A stretch of DNA of 64,000 nucleotides from Stentor roeselii (Eukaryota; Ciliophora; Heterotrichea; Heterotrichida; Stentoridae): the NCBI GenBank assembly GCA_006503475.1, contig RSEH01000032.1, positions 1 to 64,000 of the forward strand. The letters run 5' to 3'. Made by a program: the position numbers and the translations under genes. The notes under the pieces were generated by a model that saw nothing but the letters and a program-made list of their open reading frames with translations, searched no databases and was not told the DNA's origin. This document shows, piece after piece, positions 1-9,366 of the stretch. Position 1 is the stretch's first letter. Every line of letters begins with the position of its first letter.

Positions 1-3000
1 GATTCAGGATACTTTGTTAAGAATGGGCTCTGTAATGAGTGTTCTACAAACTGCGGTGCATGTATCAACCAATGTTTAGAGTGTAATAATACTTACTGCA
101 CATTATGCTCAAATGAATACTTTGTAAATAATGGGCAATGTTCAGAATGCTCAACTTCTTGCGTAAGTTGTTTCGATAATTGTGTACTCTGTAATAATTC
201 TTACTGTTTAACTTGCAGTTCTGGATACTTTGTAGCAAGTGGTAGTTGTTCGCAATGCTCTACCTCATGTCAATCATGCTTCGCCAACTGTAAAAACTGC
301 AACAACACAAAATGCCTCCAATGCGAAGACGGTTACTACTTAGACGAAACCCAAAACCAGTGCATCGAGTGTTCATCAGACTGCAACAGCTGTTATATTG
401 AAGAGTGTCTAACATGCGAAAACCTGAAATGCCTGTCCTGCAAAGACGGTTTCTACCTGGCAAGTCACCAGTGGTCAACTCGAAGCGACTCATGCCCTGC
501 TTGTCACCCCGATTGCGAAACATGCACGCAAGCGGGCCTTTGTCAGACTTGCAAAACTGAGAACAAATCTCCAGTGGACGGTATCTGCAAATGCATCGAT
601 GGGTACTTCGAAGTGCAAGGCAAGACTTGCTCAGAATGTTCTCCTATTTGCAGAACATGCAGTTCTTACAGCTTTTGCACGAACTGCACTGATACTCGAG
701 CGATTTTAGATCAAACAATAGGAAATTGCAGTTGTCCTGATGATTTGTGTCTTGGGTTCGATAATATCACTTGTACTGAATGTGATGATTTGAAAGTTTC
801 TTTTGCTGAGAGTTTTACTGAGGTTTATTTGAATTTTTCTAGGGAAGTTCAGGTGGATGGGTTAAGTGATTTCATGGATAATGAAACTATAGCGGAGTTA
901 GGGGATGGAGCAAGGATACATAAAGATACTCAGAAAGATTATACTTTATTTCTTGGGCAGTTTTATAATAAGAATTTATCGCAGAGTGATATTCCTTTTA
1001 ATTGTGAATTACTTAGAAAAAAAGGGTTCTTGTGTAATCAAATGGTGAAAAATATAGATACTAGTAATTATGATTATCCGATACCTGAAGCTAAAATCTC
1101 AAAACTAGGAAATGGGTTCAGTCCTTGTGATTCTTTTATAAATTTTACAGGAAACTCCTCAGATGGAAAATTGAAAAATACACTTAAATACCTATGGTAC
1201 TGGAATACAAATTTAAATAAGACACACAATAGCGTCTCTGACACTGAAGAATATTTTCTAAGCACCAAAGACGTGTACAGTGCTCTAAAAAATACAAATG
1301 AAAAAACTATTGAAGTAATAATCGTATTGATTGTCACAAATATATATAATATGGCTCACTATACCAGTTACACTGAAATAATTTACAAAAACGATGATTT
1401 ATATGTTGAGTTCGAATCCTCTGTTGAATTTGTTTGCAAAGTAACTCAGCAATGTCAAATTTTTGTCAGTAATGCAGTACCATGTGTAAAAGATGTAACA
1501 AAACTGAAATTTCAGTGGTTTTTAAATGGGGATGATGGGAACAGAACAGATATTAAGAGATATTTACCTTCACTTGTAGTGAATAAAAATGATTATCGTC
1601 CGGATGAAGATGGTTACAACTTTACGGTTGAAGTTTATAATCAAAATAGTGTTTCGATTACTAATAAAAGTCTCATTCTGAGGATCCTACCAGAAGATCC
1701 TGTACTTAAAGTCAATCGGTCTCCTGGAACTGTTTATCAAGATGAAGAGTTTACATTAAATGCTTCTGCTAGTTCCAACCCTAATGTTAAAGACGGAGAC
1801 ATGTCATCTATGAACATGACCTGGGTATTAAAATATGATGATTTTAATAATACTGAAAGAGTTATTTCATCAGGATATACACTCAATGTTTCTAATAATA
1901 GCATGGAAGGTGTGAAAGAAGTCATTCTTATAGGTGATGATTTAGAGAGTGGATATAACATGACTTCAAATCTTACTTTTTCAATAAACCTAACAGATTA
2001 CGAAGTCCCTTCAGTACTTATTCAAGAGTTCAATTCTCAGCAATCTTCAAAAAGGTTTTCTCGATACTTACCTCAAAGATTTGAAGCAACAATAAATGAA
2101 AATCGAATTGATCGAGATATAAAATGGTTCAGTGATTCACAAGATATAATCATCGATAAAAATGAATCAAGTAATTCACCATTTCCGATAATAGATCCTT
2201 CTCACCTTCAACCAGGAAAAACCTACAAGATCTTCCTAAAAGTCGACCAAGGAGAATATTTTTATGAGTTCAAAATAAATCATCCTCCAATCATAGGAAA
2301 TTTCAGCATTATTCGAAAGGATGAGATAAATAAATTTGAATATCAAGCGATTGATTGCTCAGACTTAGAAAATGACATACCTCTTCTTTACCAATTCGGG
2401 TACCAAAGTGAGTATATGAACTTATCCTTCTCCTTCATCCTTCAGCAACAAAATATTTTTGCTTCTGTTATTCCATATATCACTGATTCCATCAATGCCA
2501 CTCTCTTAGTATTCGACTCACTAGGTGACTCATCAGAGGACTCATCTGAAATAAAACTAAAAGAACAATATCGAGATCCAGTTGATTTACTTAAAGAAAC
2601 AAATAATGCAATAATCTTAGAGCACAATATTCCAGGGAATATCACAAATTTGATTATTTTAGCCATTCTCATTGATCCTAACGGAAATCAGTTTACTTCA
2701 TTGAACTATTCTTATTATCAAATCTATGAATCAATTTTTGAGTATTCATTGGAAGAGTTGAATCATTATATTAACTCTTCACTCATCAATGACTTTTTGA
2801 TCTATCAGACGATGAACGTTTTAGATATCATTTCGAGGTACTCTTACTTTTTCGATATGTCAGAAGAAGAAATAGTAAAAGTCAATGAAAATGCCAATAA
2901 CACCTTTTTTGATGAAGATGATGTTTCCTCGAATTTAAAAATTGTGAGTCTTGAAAGTTTGGCGAATAAATCTCTAGAAATCCTGGAAATAATTGATAGT

Positions 3001-4572
3001 CTTCTTGAGTTGTATCGTGAAAATGGAATCACTGTTGCACAAGCTGAAAACATTTTAGATGTAGTTGATAAAATCTTGATTATCAATAACAATATTGTTT
3101 TACCTTCAAGTATTCAAGTCCTCATCTCTGTCGTTGAAACTATTTCTGTAATGAACGAGTTGATAATAAAAAAATTGAACCTCACTCAAGGCTTTTATTA
3201 TGAATCGGAATCAATCATAATTGAAATTAAAGTTATCTCAAATGAAAAACTTGATAATTTCACTCTTGAAGGCATTGAGAATGACTATTCAATAAAATTT
3301 CCTTCGAATATGAGTGATTATCTAAATAGTTCATCAAACTTCACGATAGTCTGTCTTGGGGTTATTCAATCTGAAATTAAAAACGTTTACGATATCGTCA
3401 TATTCGACTTTTTTGACTTAGAAAATCATAAACCAATAATTGTTGATGATGATTTCATCAGTTTTGATATCGAAGTGCCCACAGATGGTGAGAATAGGAC
3501 AACAGATGAAAACTGTTATTATCTCAATGAAGTTAATTTGACCTGGGAGAATGAGGGCTGCAGTTTAAAAAATCTATTAAATAGCTCAGCGATTTGCCAA
3601 TGTGATGGTAAAACTTCAACGAGAAATGTAATGTTTACTTATGATATACCTAACGAAAACAATTTAGATAAAAATCCAGAGATAAAACCTGGAATTAATA
3701 AATTTAAACTTGTAGCCATTTCATGCTTTTTTCTAGCATCAGTAGTACTTCAATTGTTAGTATATAATAAAAGCACAATACCTATAGCACAAGAAAAAGC
3801 TCATATTACACCTAAAAATGAAACTTTCGATTTGATTGATCATGCACAGGATGAACTCCCAGAAAAAAGTACTGAAGAAGATAAAAATGAAAATAATAGA
3901 TTTAAAAAGATCTGCAATTTTTGTGAAAAAAATTGTACCCTTGTCACTTTATTAAGATGGTCGGAATCTGATTATACGGTTTGGATTCCTATATCGAAAT
4001 TGTTATCGAAATTATACTTTGGAATATTTATTTTATCTTTATTTTTCTCAAATCGAATGATCAGTTATCGAGACTTCATCATCCAAGTGTTGCTGGGTAT
4101 TATTTTCTTTAATATCTTCTGTTTTTTTATTGGTATTATATTCGAATTATGCCTTAGTCAAATTTTAAACAAAGATATTTTTGGTAGAGATTCAGTTGAA
4201 GAGCAAAGTGTCACTTCTTGCGCAATTCATAATAATCAAGAAAATCAAAATAATCAAGAATATTCTATCAGAAGATTCAGAAGAAAATTAAAACCTTACA
4301 AAAAAATAATACTAGTTTCATTGTTTATCATAAATCTTTTATTCATAATTATTACTTGTTTATGCATTTACAACATGCATGAGCTTCAATCTACCAGATT
4401 CGCAATAAACGTAGCAATTTTAGTAATCTTGGAATTTTCGGTGCAAGATTTTTTAATCAAACTTCTAAAAAGTATTCCCAAGTGTATAAAAAGTTGCATG
4501 AAGAGTATTTACAATCGTATAGAACAGCGACTGTGCCCTAAACATCTTCATCAACCTGGCCCTGAAATATAA
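1..4572 (+). CDS. REJ/GPS polycystin-1-like membrane protein with furin-like Cys repeats (5' truncated by window)
   Basis: The frame is open from base 1, so the gene starts upstream of the window; 1523 codons are visible. The first ~260 residues are Cys-rich furin/GF-receptor-type repeats (C-x2-C, CxxCxxGYF patterns). A long N-glycosylation-rich ectodomain follows with REJ/PKD-like stretches (around 1690-2600, for example ASASSNPN...MTWVL). A GPS-like motif lies at about 3510-3630 (C, W, GC, then CQCDGKTS). A TM segment follows at about 3700-3775, then a cytoplasmic linker and about four further TM segments (3995-4460). This order is that of polycystin-1/REJ proteins, which are membrane receptors or channel regulators. 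No lipoxygenase-like PLAT domain is obvious between the first and later TMs. The 3' end is convergent with the next gene, 39 bp between stops. Confident in class; ligand and partner unknown. Confidence 0.85.
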   Translation, partial: DSGYFVKNGLCNECSTNCGACINQCLECNNTYCTLCSNEYFVNNGQCSECSTSCVSCFDNCVLCNNSYCLTCSSGYFVASGSCSQCSTSCQSCFANCKNCNNTKCLQCEDGYYLDETQNQCIECSSDCNSCYIEECLTCENLKCLSCKDGFYLASHQWSTRSDSCPACHPDCETCTQAGLCQTCKTENKSPVDGICKCIDGYFEVQGKTCSECSPICRTCSSYSFCTNCTDTRAILDQTIGNCSCPDDLCLGFDNITCTECDDLKVSFAESFTEVYLNFSREVQVDGLSDFMDNETIAELGDGARIHKDTQKDYTLFLGQFYNKNLSQSDIPFNCELLRKKGFLCNQMVKNIDTSNYDYPIPEAKISKLGNGFSPCDSFINFTGNSSDGKLKNTLKYLWYWNTNLNKTHNSVSDTEEYFLSTKDVYSALKNTNEKTIEVIIVLIVTNIYNMAHYTSYTEIIYKNDDLYVEFESSVEFVCKVTQQCQIFVSNAVPCVKDVTKLKFQWFLNGDDGNRTDIKRYLPSLVVNKNDYRPDEDGYNFTVEVYNQNSVSITNKSLILRILPEDPVLKVNRSPGTVYQDEEFTLNASASSNPNVKDGDMSSMNMTWVLKYDDFNNTERVISSGYTLNVSNNSMEGVKEVILIGDDLESGYNMTSNLTFSINLTDYEVPSVLIQEFNSQQSSKRFSRYLPQRFEATINENRIDRDIKWFSDSQDIIIDKNESSNSPFPIIDPSHLQPGKTYKIFLKVDQGEYFYEFKINHPPIIGNFSIIRKDEINKFEYQAIDCSDLENDIPLLYQFGYQSEYMNLSFSFILQQQNIFASVIPYITDSINATLLVFDSLGDSSEDSSEIKLKEQYRDPVDLLKETNNAIILEHNIPGNITNLIILAILIDPNGNQFTSLNYSYYQIYESIFEYSLEELNHYINSSLINDFLIYQTMNVLDIISRYSYFFDMSEEEIVKVNENANNTFFDEDDVSSNLKIVSLESLANKSLEILEIIDSLLELYRENGITVAQAENILDVVDKILIINNNIVLPSSIQVLISVVETISVMNELIIKKLNLTQGFYYESESIIIEIKVISNEKLDNFTLEGIENDYSIKFPSNMSDYLNSSSNFTIVCLGVIQSEIKNVYDIVIFDFFDLENHKPIIVDDDFISFDIEVPTDGENRTTDENCYYLNEVNLTWENEGCSLKNLLNSSAICQCDGKTSTRNVMFTYDIPNENNLDKNPEIKPGINKFKLVAISCFFLASVVLQLLVYNKSTIPIAQEKAHITPKNETFDLIDHAQDELPEKSTEEDKNENNRFKKICNFCEKNCTLVTLLRWSESDYTVWIPISKLLSKLYFGIFILSLFFSNRMISYRDFIIQVLLGIIFFNIFCFFIGIIFELCLSQILNKDIFGRDSVEEQSVTSCAIHNNQENQNNQEYSIRRFRRKLKPYKKIILVSLFIINLLFIIITCLCIYNMHELQSTRFAINVAILVILEFSVQDFLIKLLKSIPKCIKSCMKSIYNRIEQRLCPKHLHQPGPEI

Positions 4573-4611
4573 TAGATTAAATAGTTTATTCTCTTAAATT
4601 ACTCTAAAACC

Positions 4612-6843
4612 TTACAAATTTAAACTTTTCCTTAAAAATGGCAGATTATCAACATCAGGAGTCCTCAAATGAGGAGAGGCTAGAGTTGAAAATCGTGAAG
4701 CAGGTACTGACAAGGGTCTCCATTGAGATTGAGTCGACATGCTTTTATCAGGGTCTCTTAATTCTTCACTTAAATCAAGAGAAGGACCTGTTTTTTGAAT
4801 ATTGTCCAAGATTTTATGTTGAACTCTGATCAGATGTTTTCTTGTAAATTTTTTGTCTTGATAAATGACCATGGAAGGTTCATACGCAAGACACGCTATT
4901 TTAAAAGCAGAAATAACAGCAGAAGACTGCCCAGCACAAGACAAGCACCTTTTATCAAGACTAACAACTTTATTTTTCTTTCCAATTTTCGACCCCATCA
5001 AAAAAATACTTTCTCTATCAGTCTCATCTTGAGCCTGCAAAACAAGTGCGATTTTCCCGAACTCAACAATATTCTGTAAAAGTCTTTCATTCCCTTCGAT
5101 TTTTTCATTGATTTCCTTCTGACCATTGTTAATTTCGTCAAATCCAGTCTTGACCATCTTGAACTGATTCGCATAATCAACATGGTCTCTTTTCCTCTGC
5201 GCAGAGGCAGAGTTGCATTCAAAGACCGCCTGTTGGACCAAAAGTTCAATTTCCGTGATTTTTTTCTCAACATTTGCGCTGTAGTCTTCATGTTTTGCCT
5301 TGATCACTGAAATCTTGAGCTCTAATTCTTTTTTTACTTCAACAATAGAAGTGCCCAATGAAGAAGTAGTCGAAGTGAAAAGGCTGAACAAGTCGCTGTA
5401 CATGGCCTGGACCTCTTGTTGCAGTTGGAACTTGACACTTTCTATCATCGGGGTGAAATCAATGAAATCATCTGAAGTTGATTCTGAGTTGCTCTCGCTT
5501 ATCTCTGAAGAATTGTTTGAAGGACGTGAAAGGCTGGAGACTATCGCGTCATGAATCACGATTGATAACTTTCTCTCGATTTTCTCTGGTTTTAAGTCGT
5601 TTGGAAATACTTTTTCCACCTCAGCAGGGCGAAAGTCGAAACTTTTCAACTTAGGACTTGTTGGCGAGGCGATTTCCATACTTTTATAGAAACTTTCTTT
5701 AAACTCTGAACTTTTTCTTGTATTTGCAAAACTTTCTTTAAAGTCTGAACTTTTTCTTGTATTCGCAGTTTGCTTAAAAGTCTGGGCAATGCTCGAGGCC
5801 ATGTTTTTTTTAAAAGACTTCAGCCGTTGTTTTCGTCTTTTTTTTTTTGAAGTGGTTGAAATTTTCGAGTCTTTTTTCACGATGGGCAAAGGCCTGTCAA
5901 TGATTTCTTTCGCGTTTTTTTTTAGTTTTTCGATGGTTTCTTGCACGAAAGTTGAGTATTTCTGGGGAAGGATTTTTTCTAGTCTTTGAATTTCGTACTC
6001 AGCAAGAAGTTTTAAAGTAGGAAGGTCAGTGAAGACTGAATAAAGCGGGTCAGTGACGTTGATTTCATTGCAAATGGCGCTTTCGTCGCTGCTGATGATG
6101 TCGTCAAGTCTTTTGATTTCCTTCCTGCAGTAAAGAATATCGCTTGCATTGGTAATGGCGATGTTTCTAACTTTATCAAGTTCTCTGCTAAGAACTATTT
6201 GAGCCTTATCAACTTTTCCATTGACTTTCTTGATGCGAGTCCTGTTTTCTTCAGTGTTCCTCACAGCTTGACTGGCGGTTGACTCGACAGAAGCGACTTG
6301 ATTTAAAATTTCTCGAATTTCTTTACTCATCTGGTCAAGTGACGAGTCAATATTCAAGAATTTCGCATTAAAAGCGAAAACCGCGTCTTTGAACTTTTGA
6401 CTTGATTGAGAAACTTTTGACTCTAGTTCAAATTTATTTGATAAAATTTGATTGTTTGTAACTGAAAGGTCTTCTTTCATTGACTCTCTTTGACGGTTAA
6501 GCACTTCTAGGTTCTCGCTGAAAGCTTCTTGGTTCTTTGCGAAAGTCAGCAGGTCTGAACGCAGCTCTTCACGGTCTTGTCGGATTCGAGACTCCATTAC
6601 ATGCACGTTGCCTTCGAATTCGACGATTTTTGTGGAGAACTCGTCGATTACTGTTAAACGCTTTTCCACGTTTGAGAGAGAGGATTCTAGGTCTTCTATT
6701 TTGTATACAAGGATTTGCTGAGAGTTTGAAAGGGATTCTAAGGACTTTAAACTTTCGGATACTCGACGCACTGTTGGCTCGAGAAGGTCTTTTATTAGAA
6801 TACGCACTCGGGTTTCTAACTGGAACCAGATTGAAGAATCCAT
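4612..6843 (-). CDS. Large coiled-coil protein with C-terminal CLSC-type conserved segment
   Basis: 743 residues. Residues ~1-320 and ~470-620 are heptad-rich coiled coil with frequent L/I/V at a/d positions and many K/E. A basic linker (KKKRRKQR region, ~330-350) is followed by two tandem 13-residue repeats (TRKSSDFKESFAN and TRKSSEFKESF...), encoded by a 39-bp direct repeat at 5691-5768. The C-terminal 120 residues contain a compact segment with CLSC, FKIACLAYEPS and IYQDKKFTRKHL, which looks like a conserved globular tail; I recall similar tails in other alveolate coiled-coil proteins but cannot name the domain. Likely structural (basal body, axoneme or cortex), by inference only. It lies 12 bp downstream of another coiled-coil gene on the same strand, so the two may be co-regulated. 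Confidence 0.75.
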   Translation of the reverse strand: MDSSIWFQLETRVRILIKDLLEPTVRRVSESLKSLESLSNSQQILVYKIEDLESSLSNVEKRLTVIDEFSTKIVEFEGNVHVMESRIRQDREELRSDLLTFAKNQEAFSENLEVLNRQRESMKEDLSVTNNQILSNKFELESKVSQSSQKFKDAVFAFNAKFLNIDSSLDQMSKEIREILNQVASVESTASQAVRNTEENRTRIKKVNGKVDKAQIVLSRELDKVRNIAITNASDILYCRKEIKRLDDIISSDESAICNEINVTDPLYSVFTDLPTLKLLAEYEIQRLEKILPQKYSTFVQETIEKLKKNAKEIIDRPLPIVKKDSKISTTSKKKRRKQRLKSFKKNMASSIAQTFKQTANTRKSSDFKESFANTRKSSEFKESFYKSMEIASPTSPKLKSFDFRPAEVEKVFPNDLKPEKIERKLSIVIHDAIVSSLSRPSNNSSEISESNSESTSDDFIDFTPMIESVKFQLQQEVQAMYSDLFSLFTSTTSSLGTSIVEVKKELELKISVIKAKHEDYSANVEKKITEIELLVQQAVFECNSASAQRKRDHVDYANQFKMVKTGFDEINNGQKEINEKIEGNERLLQNIVEFGKIALVLQAQDETDRESIFLMGSKIGKKNKVVSLDKRCLSCAGQSSAVISAFKIACLAYEPSMVIYQDKKFTRKHLIRVQHKILDNIQKTGPSLDLSEELRDPDKSMSTQSQWRPLSVPASRFSTLASPHLRTPDVDNLPFLRKSLNL

Positions 6844-6855
6844 TTAGTATTTATA

Positions 6856-7638
6856 TCAATTTCGCTTACGGAGTGCTGAGGATGGACGGACTTGCTCTGA
6901 GGTGCTTCGAGAGTGGACTTTGATTAGGGACTTGACGCTACTTTTATGATCTTTAATCTTGGATTGACTCATCTCCTCAACACAAGACTTCCTAACATTT
7001 CGATTTTTTTCCCTCATAACCTTCTGATTTTCCTTTCCCTTCAAAACCATGCCGAACTTAAACAACTCACTAGAATTTTCCTCACATTTCTGGCGAAGCC
7101 CTTCAAAGCCTTTGCTATTTTCCTTTCCTTCCTTCTTAAGCCGATTGACTTCAGCTTCTAACTTTGCAATGATGGCATCTTTCTTGACAATCAAATTTTC
7201 AAATTTCGAAACTTTTTCACTTTCTTTCTTATCAGGCTTGTTCTTCACTTTTTCATTCAGTTCTTTGATTTGACTTAGAAGTTGCTGGTTGAAGTTTTGC
7301 AGTTCTTCGGTGTGGTTTTGACTGTTTTCAATGTGAAGTTTCAGCTGGTGCTCGATGCGGATGTGGTTTCTCACCTCGGCTTCAAGCTTTTGAAGCATGT
7401 TTTCGAACTTTTCGTTTGTTTTAAGAACTTCTGACTTGTCTTGGTTTAGGTAGTTTCTTTTGAAGTTCATCAACTCGATGAACACGTTTTTCAGGTTGTC
7501 GAGAATTTCTTGGAATGAAAGGGAATGGATTGAGTCTTGCTCTTCAGAAGTTATGCTTGAATCATCTAAGACACATTTTTCAGTGAAAATTTCAATAAAA
7601 AAGTCTTTCAACTGTCGTTCGTGTCGCTTATCGGACAT
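6856..7638 (-). CDS. Coiled-coil protein, unknown function
   Basis: 260 residues beginning MSDKRHERQLKDFF. The N-terminal ~50 residues are mixed acidic/hydrophobic; residues ~55-190 form continuous coiled coil; the C-terminus is basic and Ser-rich (KSSVKSLIKVHSRSTSEQ). It ends in TGA, evidence that TGA is a stop here. Only 12 bp separate it from the 743-residue coiled-coil gene downstream on the same strand. The pairing suggests a shared structural role, but no domain is recognised. Confidence 0.7.
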   Translation of the reverse strand: MSDKRHERQLKDFFIEIFTEKCVLDDSSITSEEQDSIHSLSFQEILDNLKNVFIELMNFKRNYLNQDKSEVLKTNEKFENMLQKLEAEVRNHIRIEHQLKLHIENSQNHTEELQNFNQQLLSQIKELNEKVKNKPDKKESEKVSKFENLIVKKDAIIAKLEAEVNRLKKEGKENSKGFEGLRQKCEENSSELFKFGMVLKGKENQKVMREKNRNVRKSCVEEMSQSKIKDHKSSVKSLIKVHSRSTSEQVRPSSALRKRN

Positions 7639-8134
7639 TTAAAAAAATAATAAGAATCAAACGAAAATACTTAACTTTTGAGTTTTTTATGGTAAATAAA
7701 TTTTTTTGGGGAAACTTGAGAATGTTATGTTTTAGGGGTAAATAGAAATTTATCAATACTGAAGTCACTCTTGATATTAGCTTTTCTTAATGCGATGCTT
7801 TAGATTTCTTATGGGTTTAGGTGAATTAATTGTTTAGGCTACTCTGATGATGGATTTTTGAAGTAGTTCAATATTAATAGTTGATTCTAAAAAATCTCTA
7901 AATTCCATAAAATTCTCAATACCAAGAGCATAAACATTCCAAATCACTAAAAAAGCAACCCAATAAATCAACCCACATTCCACCAATTCCTAAAAAAACC
8001 AATCCTTCCTATTCCACAAAAAAAAAATCCTCTTATAAACTTAACCATCCTAGTTCAATCCTCAAACCTAAAACCAACAATAAATCTAATTCCTCCTTCT
8101 CCACCTACTCAACACAAAAAATAATAATAAATAT
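7639..8134. other. Intergenic, divergent promoter region
   Basis: About 500 bp between divergent genes. AT-rich, with C/A-rich (coding-strand) tracts such as runs of aaacc/ccaaa close to the downstream start. No ORF, RNA gene or repeat was seen. It probably carries both promoters. Confidence 0.5.
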
Positions 8135-8809
8135 ATGCCAAGAAAATTCCTGTTGCTAACTTGCCGCCGTGATTACCCCTGGTATCTGCTGATCCTGCTT
8201 CAACTTTCACTAATGACATTAATCACCTACTCATATTCCCTCTCTAACTGGGCACGAAGCTCAGAGGTATCTCTCGGCGCCTTTATCGTAAAGTCCTCAA
8301 CAACAGAAAAAAACATTTTAAAAGAAGACACTTGCGACGATTCCAGCCTTTCCGAGTCCCTTCTATGTGAGCGATTTTTTTCCTTAAGAAAAACGTTGAC
8401 TCCAATGCTTTTAAGTCTTCTCAGTGCTGACTTGCTTCTGCTGTTGTGGGTGTTAACTTCGGTTTCCTTTTTATTCAGCTGGAATTTTTACAGAACAGGC
8501 TGTGCGCTGGGTTTTTTCATCACTTTTTCGCTGTCTTCAGGACCCCTCATGTGGCTTGTCGAGCAAAAAGTGCAGATGGCGCCTTGTAAGTCATTTGAAG
8601 TGGAGTGCAAATCAATTGATAAGGGATTTATGGTGAACTTGGCAGTGGTTCTTTTGTCGATCTTTACTCATTCTTTTTTCTTTATTGTCGGGAGGGTCTC
8701 GATTAATGTGAACCGGGTCGGGGCGATGCGAGTGAGTCAGTTGAACAGTCAATACTCGACTGTCAGAAACTACAGCGATACGAAAGCTGTAACAAGTAAC
8801 TTTAATTAA
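8135..8809 (+). CDS. Four-TM membrane protein, unknown
   Basis: 224 residues. Hydrophobic segments lie at about 16-36 (WYLLILLQLSLMTLITYSYS), 95-115 (LLSADLLLLLWVLTSVSFLF), 122-142 (CALGFFITFSLSSGPLMWL) and 170-192 (MVNLAVVLLSIFTHSFFFIVG). Two Cys in the loop before TM4 (APCKSFEVECKS) could form a disulphide, giving a tetraspan/claudin-like outline, but no family signature is visible. The stop is 14 bp before the next start on the same strand; the frames differ and no 15-nt intron would join them, so they are separate genes. Confidence 0.65.
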   Translation: MPRKFLLLTCRRDYPWYLLILLQLSLMTLITYSYSLSNWARSSEVSLGAFIVKSSTTEKNILKEDTCDDSSLSESLLCERFFSLRKTLTPMLLSLLSADLLLLLWVLTSVSFLFSWNFYRTGCALGFFITFSLSSGPLMWLVEQKVQMAPCKSFEVECKSIDKGFMVNLAVVLLSIFTHSFFFIVGRVSINVNRVGAMRVSQLNSQYSTVRNYSDTKAVTSNFN

Positions 8810-8823
8810 CTAGTTTATTATTA

Positions 8824-9351
8824 ATGATCTCGCCTTGCATCCCTGAAAGCATCAAAAGTCTCTCAAGGAAAAGTAGAAGACTTAGCAAGTTCGGCCAAAT
8901 TAACTCGAGTATCATCAGCACTCGAGATTACTCCTTAAATCGCGCACTTACCCCAACCCTTGAAAGACTCGAGCCACCAAAAGTAAAATTCAACTTCATC
9001 AAAGCAAAAGAAAGACCCACTCTTATTTTCGAGCCTGCCCAGGCAAACCTCAACGGATTTTTCGATATTTTGCCAAAAATGCCGAGGTCTGGATGCTTGA
9101 AATCAAAAAAGCTTGACAGCTCTTTTGAACAGAAACAAAACAACTCGATTTCAAAACTTTCAAATATTTACTTTCGCAAGGCCAGGTCCAAGTCAAGCCA
9201 GAAACGAATGAAAATCTCTTCTGGGAAGGAAAAAACGCAAGTTGAACTTACAAGGGTTCAGGAATATTTAAACGACTTTCATTCGAAGTCGAAGCTTTTG
9301 CTGGAAAAACTTGAACAAAGTGTTTTAGGCAAGTCGGCGAAGGGGTTGTAA
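8824..9351 (+). CDS. Small basic hypothetical protein
   Basis: 175 residues starting MISPCIPESIKSLSRK after an ATTATTA leader. Lys/Ser/Arg-rich with no TM segment; low-complexity basic patches (RKARSKSSQKRMK) precede a short C-terminal amphipathic helix (LNDFHSKSKLLLEKLEQS). No domain is recognised. Its stop is 15 bp from the convergent WD40-channel stop. Codon use matches the neighbours, supporting a real gene. Confidence 0.6.
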   Translation: MISPCIPESIKSLSRKSRRLSKFGQINSSIISTRDYSLNRALTPTLERLEPPKVKFNFIKAKERPTLIFEPAQANLNGFFDILPKMPRSGCLKSKKLDSSFEQKQNNSISKLSNIYFRKARSKSSQKRMKISSGKEKTQVELTRVQEYLNDFHSKSKLLLEKLEQSVLGKSAKGL

Positions 9352-9366
9352 TTTAGAATATTAAAA

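Noticed and set aside
260-523. Minus-strand 87-codon ORF
   Set aside because: Antisense to the Cys-rich repeats of the REJ gene; no independent coding signal.
6537-6923. Plus-strand 128-codon ORF
   Set aside because: Runs antisense across the end of one coiled-coil gene and the start of another; a shadow of heptad codons.
8800-8826. Intron joining the four-TM gene and the following ORF
   Set aside because: No GT-AG segment of 15 or 16 nt gives a continuous frame; the ORFs are independent.
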